Origin: Bacillota bacterium | Lineage (GTDB): Bacteria; Bacillota; Clostridia; Christensenellales; UMGS416 | Length of the DNA: 52,044 bases | Direction: 5' to 3' | NCBI GenBank assembly: GCA_023409755.1 | Contig: JAEYRA010000016.1 | Coordinates: forward strand, 1-52,044 | Part shown: piece after piece, positions 32,873 through 42,076 of the stretch | How positions within the stretch are numbered: the first letter of the stretch is position 1 | How the letters are laid out: every line of letters begins with the position of its first letter | The notes under the pieces: generated by a model | Databases searched by the model: none | What the model saw: only the letters and a program-made list of their open reading frames with translations | What the model was told of the DNA's origin: nothing | Program-made: the position numbers and the translations under genes

Positions 32873-33643
32873 TTAGGTGAAGTCGTCCCACCCGTCGCGG
32901 TAACTCTCAATGGGCTCGCTTCCCAGCAGCTGTCCTTCCTGGGTATAGAAGTTCACCCTCTGCCCATCGGCAGAGAACTCCCGCATGCACACCTCGCCCA
33001 TTTCGTACCGCTTGTCATCCTCCGCCGCATTGCGCCAAGCGCTGTGCGTGCAAACCGCCTTCCTGCGCCGCACGCTGCCGCCGCCGGGCAGGGTCAGCTG
33101 GTGCGCGATGAGGTTGCAGACCAAATGGCGAAACTGTGCGTACTCCGGAGCGTGTTCCAATGAACGGAGACTGCACAACAGACCTGTGTAATACCAGATT
33201 TGATTGCCGGGGTCGGAGACGTTGAACCGCCCCCACAATGCATCCCCCACCCGCACCAAATCGGAATACAGCGTGCCAATGTTGGAGAGTTTGTCGCCCA
33301 GCGCCACAATCTGTTCCTCCCGGGGCGCCGTCTTCAACTGGGCGATGGTGTGGGCTTTCCGCTCCCGCCAACTCTTGGTCTTGTCCTCGCTCTGCGCCAG
33401 CACCAGCCTTGCCACGCGCGGGCCGAACCTGCCCTCCAACTCGGCAAGGCGGACCGGCGTATCCTCAATCACATCGTGCAGCACGGCGGCAGCGACAATC
33501 TCAGCGTCGTCGGTCATGCGGGCGGCAATCGCCCCCGCCTCCATCGGGTGGAAGAGATAGGGGAGGTCCGTCCCCTTGCGCCGCTGCCCGGCATGGGCCT
33601 GAACCGCGAAGTCGATTGCACTGTCGATGAGATGGTTGTCCAT
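32873..33643 (-). CDS. HD-domain (p)ppGpp-hydrolase-like protein
   Basis: The protein has 256 residues; the ATG at 33643 follows AAAGGAAGG. The N-terminal 140 residues have the RelA/SpoT-type HD hydrolase fold: DFAVQAHAGQRRKGTDLPYLFHP (first metal histidine), AAVLHDVIEDT (HDxxED) and LGDKLSN (later aspartate region). There is no synthetase domain, as in small alarmone hydrolases (Mesh1/SAH). The C-terminal 60 residues, with QRVNFYTQEGQLLGSEPI, are not recognised. It may hydrolyse (p)ppGpp or a related nucleotide. It is divergent from the GH30 gene. Confidence 0.8.
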   Translation of the reverse strand: MDNHLIDSAIDFAVQAHAGQRRKGTDLPYLFHPMEAGAIAARMTDDAEIVAAAVLHDVIEDTPVRLAELEGRFGPRVARLVLAQSEDKTKSWRERKAHTIAQLKTAPREEQIVALGDKLSNIGTLYSDLVRVGDALWGRFNVSDPGNQIWYYTGLLCSLRSLEHAPEYAQFRHLVCNLIAHQLTLPGGGSVRRRKAVCTHSAWRNAAEDDKRYEMGEVCMREFSADGQRVNFYTQEGQLLGSEPIESYRDGWDDFT

Positions 33644-33866
33644 CGTCGTCACCTTCCTTTGCCAGTGCATCATAGCACACTCCCCCGCCCAGAAATAGTA
33701 CGTCCTGCCGGTAGCTTGACGCGGCACCAGCCAGAAGCGGTTGCCCGCCCCATGCCTTCGCAACGCCTCGCCAAACACGCTGACACCGATTGCAAAATGG
33801 TGGAAGGAAATCCACCGGTTGCCGCGAATGGTATACAAAACCCAACGGACGAAGGAGGAAACGACC

Positions 33867-35177
33867 ATGCGCGTCATCACATCCAACGGCGAAGGCGTTT
33901 TTTTGGAACGGGATGCAATCGATTTCACCTCCGGAGAGGGGCCGCTCGGCCCAGCCATCACCATCGGGGAGCAACCGGGCCAACCCATGCTGGGCTTTGG
34001 CGCTGCGCTAACCGACGCGGCCTGCTGGATGCTGAACCAGCTGCGGGAAGACCGTCGCGACGCGCTGCTGCGTGAGGTGTTCGCGCCTGACGGCATGAAC
34101 TACTCCCTCGCCCGGGTGTGCGTGGGGGCCAGCGACTACGCCCGTGTGCCCTACTGCCACGACGATGTGCCCGGAGACGTGGAACTGAAGCACTTCTCGC
34201 TGGACTATGACCGTCAATACATCCTGCCATTGCTGCGGCAGGCCCGTGCCATCAACCCCGATCTGTTCCTCTATTCCTCCCCCTGGAGCCCGCCCGGCTG
34301 GATGAAGACCAGCGGTGCCATGCAGGGCGGCTGGATGCTGCAGAAGTACATTGAACCCTATGCCCGTTACTACCTCAAATTCCTGGAAGGCTACCGTGCC
34401 GAGGGCGTGACCCTCAACGGCCTGACGACCCAGAACGAGGCGGAGACCGATCAGATCAGCCGCATGCCGGCCTGCCTGTGGCACCCGGACTTTGAAGCTG
34501 AGTTTGTGCGCACCCTGCGCCCGCTACTCACCGCCGCCGGGTTTGAGGACATGAAGATCTGGCTCATGGACCACAACTGGGTGATGTGGAACCGCGTGCT
34601 CTACCTGCTGGGCGACCCGGCCACCGCCGCGGCCGTGGACGGCGTGGCCTGGCACCCCTACGAGGGTGTGCCCCAGATGGGCGCCTGGGTGAAGGAAGCA
34701 CACCCCGACAAGGAGATGCACTGGACCGAGGGCGGCGTCGGGCTGGGCACGGCTGACTACCGCACCGACTTCCCCCACTGGGCCAAGACGTTCATCGAAG
34801 CCATTCGCGCGGGGTGCCAATCCATCACCGCCTGGAACCTGGCACTCGACCAAAACGGCTACCCCAATGTGGGGCACTTCAACTGCGCCGGCACGGTGAC
34901 CATCAACCGCGACACGCTGGAGATCACCCGCTCGGGCCAGTTCTACGCCCTGGGGCACTTCAGCCGCTTTGTGCAGCGCGGTGCACGTTATTTGCCCAGC
35001 GATGGCCACCTGCTGCCCGATTATTACAGCCACGCGGCCTTCCGCAACCCCGATGGCAGCCACGTGCTCGTCATCGGCAACTCCCTCAACGAGAACCACT
35101 GGCTCACCGTGGAGTGCGGCGACCGCCGCGCCCGCGTATGGGTGCTGCGCAACTCCATCACCACCCTGACGTGGTGA
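33867..35177 (+). CDS. GH30-family glycoside hydrolase (glucosylceramidase-like)
   Basis: The protein has 436 residues after a GAAGGAGG site. The GH30 barrel is clear: GFGAALTDAACWML near the start, SYARV-type SLARVCVGASDY, LYSSPWSPPGWMKTSGAM, the acid/base glutamate in TTQNEAE and the nucleophile in MHWTEGG. A C-terminal beta-sandwich follows (NPDGSHVLVIGNSLNE). There is no signal peptide, so it acts inside the cell on imported glycosides, probably beta-glucosides or beta-xylosides. The GH50-like gene starts 13 bases later. Confidence 0.9.
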   Translation: MRVITSNGEGVFLERDAIDFTSGEGPLGPAITIGEQPGQPMLGFGAALTDAACWMLNQLREDRRDALLREVFAPDGMNYSLARVCVGASDYARVPYCHDDVPGDVELKHFSLDYDRQYILPLLRQARAINPDLFLYSSPWSPPGWMKTSGAMQGGWMLQKYIEPYARYYLKFLEGYRAEGVTLNGLTTQNEAETDQISRMPACLWHPDFEAEFVRTLRPLLTAAGFEDMKIWLMDHNWVMWNRVLYLLGDPATAAAVDGVAWHPYEGVPQMGAWVKEAHPDKEMHWTEGGVGLGTADYRTDFPHWAKTFIEAIRAGCQSITAWNLALDQNGYPNVGHFNCAGTVTINRDTLEITRSGQFYALGHFSRFVQRGARYLPSDGHLLPDYYSHAAFRNPDGSHVLVIGNSLNENHWLTVECGDRRARVWVLRNSITTLTW

Positions 35178-35190
35178 GAAAGGAGCGGCC

Positions 35191-37290
35191 ATGAAGCGCA
35201 AACTGGACCTGACCACCCTGCCCCACGAGGGCCTGACCGTCACCCCCGACGGCCCCGACCGCGTCGTGCTGACGCTGCCGGCGGTGGAGAGCGCCAGGGA
35301 ATCGGCCGCCAACGACGCCAGCGGCATGCAGCGCCGCCCGCGGGGCCGGTTCCTGCTGCGGGGCGAGCCCGGCCGCCTGGGCGGGGTGGATTGGCAAGGC
35401 ATGCGGTACCTCGTCATGGACATCCGCAGCGAGGCCAAGGCCGACCCGGGCATGGCCTTCGAGTATTGGAACGGCGGACGGCAGGAAGGATCCTCAGACC
35501 TCACGGCCATCGTGGGGCTGCTGCCGGTCGTCACCGTGCGGCTGGCCTTCCCGCTGGAGGCCTGCGACGGCAGCCAGCTCTTCTGGATGCCGCGCACCCC
35601 CGGCCGGCTCAAGATGGTCGTGCACGGCAACCGAATCTACCCCGAGGAGTGCCGGCAGATGAGCTTCGGCTTCTACCGGTTGAACTTCGATCAGCACATT
35701 GCTGTCTCCGGGGTGTACCTGACCGACGAGGAGCCGGACTACCCGCTGGAACCGGCCACCCTGCTCGATGAACTGGGCCAGTGGGCCGGGTGGAGCTGGC
35801 CGGGCAAAACCGCCGGCGCCGAGGAACTGACCGCCCACCTGCGTGCCCGGGCCGCCCTGCCCGACCGCCAGTTTGGCGAGGGGCTCTCCCCCTACGGTGG
35901 GTGGCTGGGCAAACGATTTAAGGCGACCGGTTGGTTCCGCACGGTGCAGGCCGATGGCCGCTGGTGGATGGCCGACCCCGATGGCTGCGCCTATTTCAGC
36001 GCGGGGCTCGATTGCGTGGGCACCCGCACGGTGCAGACCGAGCTGGCCAGCACCCGCCAATGGATCCAGTGGCTGCCCGAGCAGGACGGGCCCTTCGCCA
36101 GCGCCTTCGACCTGCGGCTCTTTGAGGGCTACGTGCAAAAGGGTAAACCGCTGTCGGCGGATTTCTTCAGCTACGACCGGGCGAACCTCATCCGCGCCTT
36201 CGGGGAGGAGTGGTTTGCCAAGGGCGTGAAGGTGCTGCGAGACTACATGCTGGAGTGGGGCTTCAACTCCTTTGGCAACTGGTGCGAGCTTGATGTCATC
36301 CGCGCGGCCAAGCTGCCCTACGTTTGGCCCCTGCGGGACTTCCCCGATCGGATGATTGACAAAAAGATCTTCCGCGACTTCCCCGACGTGTTCAGCCCCC
36401 AATTTGCCGAAGAGGCCGAGCGTTACGCCCAGCAGCTTGAGGAATTCCGCGATGACAGGCTGATGATCGGTTACTTCATGCGCAACGAGCCCGAGTGGGC
36501 CTTTGTGGAGGACATCTGCATCGCCGAGGAACTGCTGGAGAACCCCGATGACTGCCACAGCAAGGCGAAGTTCATCGAATGGGTGGGCGAGCGGTACGGA
36601 AACCAGATTGCCGCGTTCAACGAGGCCTGGGGGTTGGCCCTCCCCTCCTTTGGCGACCTGCGGAAGCCCATTCGCCGGGCACGGCGGCTGTCGGCGCAGG
36701 CCACGGCTGACCTCAACGCCTTCTCGGCCCTGCTCATTGACCGGTATGTACGCCTGCCGGCCGAGGCCCTGCGCCGGGTGGACCCCCACCACATGAACCT
36801 CGGTATGCGCTACGCCTATGTGGACAACCCCATCCTGCTGACGGGCTGCGACGTGTTTGATGTGTTCTCCGTCAACTGCTACCAGATGGACCCCGGCGAG
36901 GAGATGGACCGGCTGGGCGAGATGACTGGCCTGCCCACGATGATCGGCGAATACCACTTCGGTGCACTGGACCGGGGATTGCCGGCCACCGGGCTCAAGG
37001 CCGTGGCGGGCCAGGCCGAACGGGGCCAAGCCTACCGCTGCTATGTAGAGAGCGCCGCCTCCAGCCACTGGTGCCTGGGTGCCCACTACTTCACGCTGAG
37101 CGACCAGAGTGCCCTGGGGCGCTTTGACGGTGAGAACTACCAGATCGGCCTGATGGACGTGTGCTTCCGCCCCTACGAGGAGTGCGTCCGAGCCATCCGG
37201 GTGACGCACGACCGGCTCTACCAGGTGATGAGCGGGGAGACGCCTGCCTTTGCCGACCGACCCACTGAACACGAGATCGTGGCGTTCTGA
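35191..37290 (+). CDS. GH50-like (beta-agarase type) glycoside hydrolase
   Basis: The protein has 699 residues with an AAGGAG site. An N-terminal carbohydrate-binding-like beta domain (about residues 1-190) is followed by a TIM barrel. The acid/base glutamate is in GYFMRNEPEW and the nucleophile in MIGEYHFGALDRG, a motif I associate with GH50. The end contains GAHYFTLSDQSALGRFDGENYQIGL. No signal peptide is present, so an intracellular exo-acting enzyme on small oligosaccharides is more likely than secreted agarase activity. The true substrate could be another beta-galactoside. It is cotranscribed with the GH30 gene. Confidence 0.72.
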   Translation: MKRKLDLTTLPHEGLTVTPDGPDRVVLTLPAVESARESAANDASGMQRRPRGRFLLRGEPGRLGGVDWQGMRYLVMDIRSEAKADPGMAFEYWNGGRQEGSSDLTAIVGLLPVVTVRLAFPLEACDGSQLFWMPRTPGRLKMVVHGNRIYPEECRQMSFGFYRLNFDQHIAVSGVYLTDEEPDYPLEPATLLDELGQWAGWSWPGKTAGAEELTAHLRARAALPDRQFGEGLSPYGGWLGKRFKATGWFRTVQADGRWWMADPDGCAYFSAGLDCVGTRTVQTELASTRQWIQWLPEQDGPFASAFDLRLFEGYVQKGKPLSADFFSYDRANLIRAFGEEWFAKGVKVLRDYMLEWGFNSFGNWCELDVIRAAKLPYVWPLRDFPDRMIDKKIFRDFPDVFSPQFAEEAERYAQQLEEFRDDRLMIGYFMRNEPEWAFVEDICIAEELLENPDDCHSKAKFIEWVGERYGNQIAAFNEAWGLALPSFGDLRKPIRRARRLSAQATADLNAFSALLIDRYVRLPAEALRRVDPHHMNLGMRYAYVDNPILLTGCDVFDVFSVNCYQMDPGEEMDRLGEMTGLPTMIGEYHFGALDRGLPATGLKAVAGQAERGQAYRCYVESAASSHWCLGAHYFTLSDQSALGRFDGENYQIGLMDVCFRPYEECVRAIRVTHDRLYQVMSGETPAFADRPTEHEIVAF

Positions 37291-37450
37291 CGCCCACGTG
37301 CCTCCCTTTCCTCCCCCCTCTTGCCGCCGGTGCCTGCGGCGCCGGGGGCATTCTCCTGCGCTGCCGCCCCAATCCCCCCACAGGTACTTATGAACAAGTC
37401 CGAAAATTTCGATATAAGTATTATTAACCAAACGGAAAGCGTGGTGCTCC

Positions 37451-38593
37451 GTGGCTGCGTCATTGGGAACCCCCTTGCTGTTGTGTGCCGGTTTCGCCCT
37501 GGTGGTGACACTGGTGCTTCTGCCTGCCCAACTCAGCCGGGCGGCGGAGCATGGCGAGCCCGAGTACCTGCAAAAGCTGTTGGTCATCGGCACGGCGCTG
37601 CTGGCGCTGGTCACCGGCGTGTCCGCCCTGTGGCACGACCCCAATGGATTGCTTCCCCTGCTGGCCGTTGTGGTACAGGCAGCGCTGTGCTGCCTGTGGT
37701 ACCTGCACGTAACCGCTTACCTGTGGGACGACCAACGCTCCCGCCGCAGCGCCGCCCAGCACGCGGCCCTCTTTGCCGTGGGATGGGTGCTGGCTCTGGG
37801 GGCGGGGTTGTGGGCCGGCGGCGGAACCATTGCCGGGGGGCTGCTGACGGTGCTGATGGTGGCGGCCTTGCTGCCGCTGGTGTTGGCCTGGGTGGTACTC
37901 GCCGCCAAGTGCGATACCCTCTGCCTGCGGGATGGGCTGCTGCTGGCGGCCGCGCCTCTGCCGTTGGCTGCCGGGTGCGGGCTCTTGGCCCTGGGCCATG
38001 GCGGTGTGCCGGTAGCACTGGCATTTGCGCTGTCACTCCTGCTGCTGCAGCTCTACCTTTCCAGCCGCAGCGGGCAGAAGGACGCCCTGACCGGCGCGCA
38101 CACCCGTACGTGGTTCAAGGCAAACCTGGTGGAGCGCCTGCAGGACGCCGAGGAGAATCCCTTCGTGCTCCTGATGATCGACCTGGACAACTTCAAGCGC
38201 ATCAACGACACCTGGGGCCACCTGGAGGGCGACAACGCCCTGGTGGCGGCGGTGGCGGTGCTGCGCCGGTCGCTACGGCGCACCGATCTCATCGCCCGCT
38301 TTGCCGGCGACGAGTTCCTGGTGCTTGCCAACGTGAGCAACGTCATGGAGGGCGAGATCATCCTAAAGCGCATGGACACGCAGCTTAGCCAATACAACAT
38401 GAACTCCCGCAAGCCCTATGCCCTGGGCTGGAGCGTCGGCCTCGTCTACTGCGACCGGCCACGGGAGCCCGACGCCGTGCTGGCTGCTGCCGACGCCCAG
38501 ATGTACCAGCGCAAGAAGAGCCGAGAAGGGCAGCCCACACAGCGGGATGGGCGTGCTGCCACGCGGGACACCCGCCCGGCCCAACGCGCCTGA
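37451..38593 (+). CDS. Membrane diguanylate cyclase
   Basis: The protein has 380 residues in the form starting at the GTG at 37451, which has only a weak site; the exact start is uncertain. About six membrane helices (residues about 5-205) form a sensor of unknown ligand, followed by a GGDEF domain: KDALTGAHTRTWF, DLDNFKRINDTWGHLEGD and RFAGDEFLVL. The signature is AGDEF rather than GGDEF, a variant found in active enzymes. RRTD five residues before it fits the product-inhibition I-site. It likely makes cyclic di-GMP. It follows the GH50-like gene by 160 bases. Confidence 0.85.
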   Translation: MAASLGTPLLLCAGFALVVTLVLLPAQLSRAAEHGEPEYLQKLLVIGTALLALVTGVSALWHDPNGLLPLLAVVVQAALCCLWYLHVTAYLWDDQRSRRSAAQHAALFAVGWVLALGAGLWAGGGTIAGGLLTVLMVAALLPLVLAWVVLAAKCDTLCLRDGLLLAAAPLPLAAGCGLLALGHGGVPVALAFALSLLLLQLYLSSRSGQKDALTGAHTRTWFKANLVERLQDAEENPFVLLMIDLDNFKRINDTWGHLEGDNALVAAVAVLRRSLRRTDLIARFAGDEFLVLANVSNVMEGEIILKRMDTQLSQYNMNSRKPYALGWSVGLVYCDRPREPDAVLAAADAQMYQRKKSREGQPTQRDGRAATRDTRPAQRA

Positions 38594-38725
38594 AGAAGCT
38601 CCCTGCCACACCGGTGCCTCTCAAGCATCCGGCAGTTCTCTGCCATGTTGCCAAGGCGGACAAAAGCACTTAACCCATTGTACCCTCTGCATTCCGTTTG
38701 CTTCTCCTGTAAAATGAGATAGAGA

Positions 38726-38753
38726 AACCCGGCGGCTGCTTTCGCGCCGGGTT
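38726..38753 (+). terminator. Possible terminator after the diguanylate cyclase
   Basis: AACCCGGCG pairs with CGCCGGGTT (9 bp). The following GGTCATTG has no strong T run, so termination may be weak. Confidence 0.4.
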
Positions 38754-38801
38754 GGTCATTGAGGCTTAACCGTCGCCGACGTTTTGGGAAGGAAGTGTGT
38801 G

Positions 38802-39548
38802 ATGTCAACATTTGCCCAGATCACACAAGCCTATTACTCCGCTTGGCTTGGTGTGGAGGACTTAAGGCGACTGGATGGCATTGTTTACCGCTACCCGCCG
38901 GAGCGCAACGTCCGGCAGGAGGGGTATCCCCATCGGTTTGATCTGTACCTCTGGATACAAACGGGCAGGATCGTCGTGTCCTACGGTGATTCCGCCGCTC
39001 CCTTCCTCCCCTCTTTGCAGGTAAAGTGGGGCGCGGCTCCATCCGTCGCACAACTGACGGGCACACTCACCGATGTGCTTTCCATCCAGCCAATGCACAG
39101 CATCAAGTATTGCTTTACCGGCCTTCCGACCAACCAGAGCGACGCCAAAACGCTGGGCCACGACAATTTTGAGAGCTACCGGGTTTTCTTTGCGGCTCGC
39201 CACCCCAACGCAGGAAACCTCGACTGGCTTCCCCAGTATTTCGAATCCTTGGTGCGTTCCCACTGTTGCGTCGGCGTTTTTCAGCAAGGTACATTGGTCA
39301 GCTGCACCGATGCGCCCGGTATGCCCTACCTTGCTGACCAAGTGCAGGAAATCGGCATCAATACACTGCCAGAGCACCGGGGCCGGGGGTATGGCACCGC
39401 CGCTTGCATCGCCTGCGCTCGGAACATCCTCGCCGCCGGGAAGGTGCCGCTGTGGTCCACAGGCATGGACAACGTCGCTTCCCAAAAGACCGCCGAGCGC
39501 GTTGGCTTTGTAAAGCTGGCCGACGTACTGACGGTCACCTTGGGCTGA
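38802..39548 (+). CDS. GNAT family N-acetyltransferase
   Basis: The protein has 248 residues; the ATG at 38802 follows GGAAGGAAG. The acetyl-CoA-binding motif is in the C-terminal half: EIGINTLPEHRGRGYGTAACIACARNIL, matching (Q/R)xxGxG(A/Y), then TGMDNVASQKTAERVGFVKLADV. The N-terminal 120 residues are family-specific and not recognised. The substrate is unknown. The gene stands between the diguanylate cyclase and the aconitase-family gene. Confidence 0.85.
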   Translation: MSTFAQITQAYYSAWLGVEDLRRLDGIVYRYPPERNVRQEGYPHRFDLYLWIQTGRIVVSYGDSAAPFLPSLQVKWGAAPSVAQLTGTLTDVLSIQPMHSIKYCFTGLPTNQSDAKTLGHDNFESYRVFFAARHPNAGNLDWLPQYFESLVRSHCCVGVFQQGTLVSCTDAPGMPYLADQVQEIGINTLPEHRGRGYGTAACIACARNILAAGKVPLWSTGMDNVASQKTAERVGFVKLADVLTVTLG

Positions 39549-39631
39549 TGAATGTGCCCAGAGTGGCGGGGATCATCCAACCCATCACACATCGGTATCC
39601 CGTGGAGAGGCCACGCCCGCCCGCTCGTTCA

Positions 39632-39660
39632 TTGACGCGCCGGGCGGTTTTCCTTATAAT
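39632..39660 (+). promoter_or_regulatory. Promoter of the aconitase-family gene
   Basis: TTGACG (39632-39637) lies 17 bases from a perfect TATAAT (39655-39660). A CCGCCCG/CGGGCGG inverted repeat followed by TTTTCCTT overlaps it and may be the terminator of the acetyltransferase gene. Confidence 0.85.
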
Positions 39661-39692
39661 ACAGTGAAATAAAGCAGTGAAGAGGGACGCCC

Positions 39693-41921
39693 ATGATTCG
39701 ATTGATTGACCACCCCGTGCTGCTGCGCCACGGCACCGCGCTGGACGAAAACCCGGCGGCGCTGCCGGCCAGTGCGGCCGACGGTACCATGGCCTGGAAC
39801 ATCCTGAAGGAACACAACCACGGCGACGAGCAGGAGCTTGCGCTCCGCTTTGACGCCATCGCTTCCCACGATATCACCTACGTTGGCATTCTGCAGACGG
39901 CGCGGGCCAGCGGCCTCACCGAGTTCCCCATGCCCTATGTGCTCACAAACTGCCACAACTCGCTGTGCGCGGTGGGCGGCACCATCAACGAGGACGACCA
40001 CGTCTTCGGCCTTTCGGCAGCCAAGAAATACGGCGGCATCTTCGTGCCGCCCCATCTGGCGGTCATCCACACCTACCTGCGGGAGAAGCACGCCGCCTGC
40101 GGCGCGATGATCCTGGGCTCCGACAGCCACACCCGCTACGGCGCGCTGGGCACGCTGGCCGTGGGTGAAGGCGGGCCCGAGCTCGTCAAGCAGCTGCTGG
40201 GCCGCACCTACGACGTGCGCCGGCCCGAGGTGACACTGGTGTGGCTGACGGGCAAGCCCGTGCCCGGTGTGGGACCCCATGACGTGGCGCTGGCCCTTGT
40301 GAAGGCCGTGTTTGCCAACGGGTTTGTGAAGAACCGGGTGATGGAGTTTGCCGGCCCCGGCATCGCCAATCTGACGATGGACTTCCGCAACGGCATCGAC
40401 GTGATGACGACCGAAACGACGTGCCTCAGTTCCATCTGGACGACCGACGAGGCAACCCGCGAGTTCTTTGTACAGCATGGGCGGCCCGAAGCCTACCGCC
40501 CGCTGGCCCCGGCGGACGAGACGCTCTACGACCAGGCGGTCGTGGTGGAGCTTGACAAGATCCGCCCGATGATCGCCCTGCCCTTCCACCCCAGCAACGC
40601 CTGGAGTATTGAGGAGTTCAACGCCAACGCCGGTGACCTGCTGCGCCAGGTGGAGCGCGAGGCCGCCACGGCCATGGACGCCCCCGGCCTGCACTACGAC
40701 CTCACCAGCAAGCTGGAGAACGGCCGTCTGCGGGTCGACCAAGGCGTCATTGCCGGGTGCGCCGGCGGCACGTTTGAGAACCTGTGGGTCGCCGCCGCCC
40801 TGCTGAAGGGCAAAGCCACCGGCAGCGGCGAGTTTGCCCTGTCAGCCTACCCCGGCAGCCAGCCGGTAATGATGGAGTTGATGCGCACCGGCGCGCTGAC
40901 CGACCTCATCGCCAGCGGTGCCACGCTGCGTTCGGCCTTCTGCGGGCCGTGCTTCGGCGCGGGCGACGTGCCGGCCAACCAGGGGCTCAGCATCCGCCAC
41001 ACCACCCGCAACTTCCCCAACCGCGAGGGCTCCAAGCCCGGCAACGGCCAGATGGCAGCGGTGGCCCTGATGGACGCCCGCTCCATCGCCGCGACGGCGG
41101 CCAACGGCGGGCTGCTGACCGCCGCCACCGACCTCGACATCCCCGAGGCCCCGGCCTACCACTACGACGACAGCCCCTACCGCTCCCGCGTGTACGTGGG
41201 CTTTGGCCATGCCGACCCGGCTGTGGAGCTAAAGTTCGGCCCCAACATCGCCGACTGGCCGGCCATGCAGCCCCTGCCGGAGAATCTGGTGCTGGAAGTC
41301 GCCGCCAGCCTCAAAGACCCGGTGACAACGACCGACGAGCTCATCCCATCGGGCGAGACGTCGAGCTACCGGTCCAACCCCTACAAGCTGGCGGAGTTCA
41401 CCCTCTCCCGCAAGGACCCGGCTTATGTGGGCCGCTCCAAGGCCGTCCGCGAGCTGGAAGAGGAGCGCCTGAAGGGCGAGAGCGCCACGCTGACCGCCCT
41501 GGCGTCGCTGACCGACCTCGAACTCACCCCTGCCAACACCGGCATCGGCTCGGCGGTGTACGCCGTCAAGCCCGGCGACGGCTCGGCCCGGGAACAGGCG
41601 GCCTCCTGCCAGAAGGTGCTGGGCGGCTGGGCCAACCTGGCCGGCGAATACGCCACCAAGCGGTACCGCAGCAACCTGTGCAACTGGGGCCTGCTGCCGC
41701 TGCTCACAAGCGAGCCTTTCGCCGTGGGCCAGCGCCTGGTGCTGCCGGGCATCCGCACGGCCGTGGCCAACGGGCAGGAGGACATCGACGCCCTGCTCAT
41801 TGAAGGCGACACCGTGCGCCCCGTGCGCTTGAAGCTCCCGCTGTCGGCCTCAGAGCGGCCCATCCTGTTGGCGGGCAGCCTCATCAACCGCTACGCTGAG
41901 GAACGAGCACAGACCGAATAA
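39693..41921 (+). CDS. Aconitase-family hydratase (YbhJ-like)
   Basis: The protein has 742 residues, shorter than AcnA/AcnB. It belongs to the aconitase superfamily: MILGSDSHTRYGALGTLAVGEGG, then GCAGGTFENL and CGPCFGAGDVPANQG supply three cysteines for a 4Fe-4S cluster, followed by RNFPNREGSKPGNGQMAAVALMDARS with substrate-binding serine/arginine residues. Homologues are annotated only as hydratase; the true substrate is not citrate with certainty. It has its own promoter and terminator, so it is a single-gene unit. Confidence 0.82.
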   Translation: MIRLIDHPVLLRHGTALDENPAALPASAADGTMAWNILKEHNHGDEQELALRFDAIASHDITYVGILQTARASGLTEFPMPYVLTNCHNSLCAVGGTINEDDHVFGLSAAKKYGGIFVPPHLAVIHTYLREKHAACGAMILGSDSHTRYGALGTLAVGEGGPELVKQLLGRTYDVRRPEVTLVWLTGKPVPGVGPHDVALALVKAVFANGFVKNRVMEFAGPGIANLTMDFRNGIDVMTTETTCLSSIWTTDEATREFFVQHGRPEAYRPLAPADETLYDQAVVVELDKIRPMIALPFHPSNAWSIEEFNANAGDLLRQVEREAATAMDAPGLHYDLTSKLENGRLRVDQGVIAGCAGGTFENLWVAAALLKGKATGSGEFALSAYPGSQPVMMELMRTGALTDLIASGATLRSAFCGPCFGAGDVPANQGLSIRHTTRNFPNREGSKPGNGQMAAVALMDARSIAATAANGGLLTAATDLDIPEAPAYHYDDSPYRSRVYVGFGHADPAVELKFGPNIADWPAMQPLPENLVLEVAASLKDPVTTTDELIPSGETSSYRSNPYKLAEFTLSRKDPAYVGRSKAVRELEEERLKGESATLTALASLTDLELTPANTGIGSAVYAVKPGDGSAREQAASCQKVLGGWANLAGEYATKRYRSNLCNWGLLPLLTSEPFAVGQRLVLPGIRTAVANGQEDIDALLIEGDTVRPVRLKLPLSASERPILLAGSLINRYAEERAQTE

Positions 41922-41933
41922 CAGAAACCCACA

Positions 41934-41963
41934 CCCTCCGGTTCACTCCGGAGGGATTTTTTC
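41934..41963 (+). terminator. Terminator after the aconitase-family gene
   Basis: CCCTCCGG (41934-41941) pairs with CCGGAGGG (41948-41955), followed by ATTTTTT. It is a strong intrinsic terminator. Confidence 0.92.
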
Positions 41964-41982
41964 TATACGGCTTAACGCTTTA

Positions 41983-42014
41983 TTGTCTAGATAATCTTGC
42001 TCTTCGTCTATACA
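41983..42014 (+). promoter_or_regulatory. Promoter and candidate GntR operator of the GH1 operon
   Basis: TTGTCTAGATAA (41983-41994) is close to the palindrome TTGTCTAGACAA used by UTRA-type GntR repressors. Its first six bases can serve as the -35 box, 18 bases from TCTATA (42007-42012). GTCTATAC at 42006-42013 may be a second half-site. The regulator could be the GntR protein at 46404-47090. Confidence 0.45.
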
Positions 42015-42076
42015 TCCGTGGGGCCGCCCGCTCCCTGTCTGTTACGATAAAAAAAACATGCAAAGGAATGAATACA

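Noticed and set aside
37390..37450. Alternative ATG start and possible frameshift for the diguanylate cyclase
   Set aside because: The ATG at 37390 is in a different frame from the membrane and GGDEF domains and the AT-rich stretch looks like a promoter. The GTG at 37451 is preferred without claiming a frameshift.
35494..37644. A 716-codon minus-strand frame over the GH50-like gene
   Set aside because: Antisense shadow of a recognised enzyme; translation shows no domain.
38726..38753. A fragment of the structured repeat family
   Set aside because: It shares only CTTTCGCG inside a different hairpin and lacks the other modules, so it is called a possible terminator.
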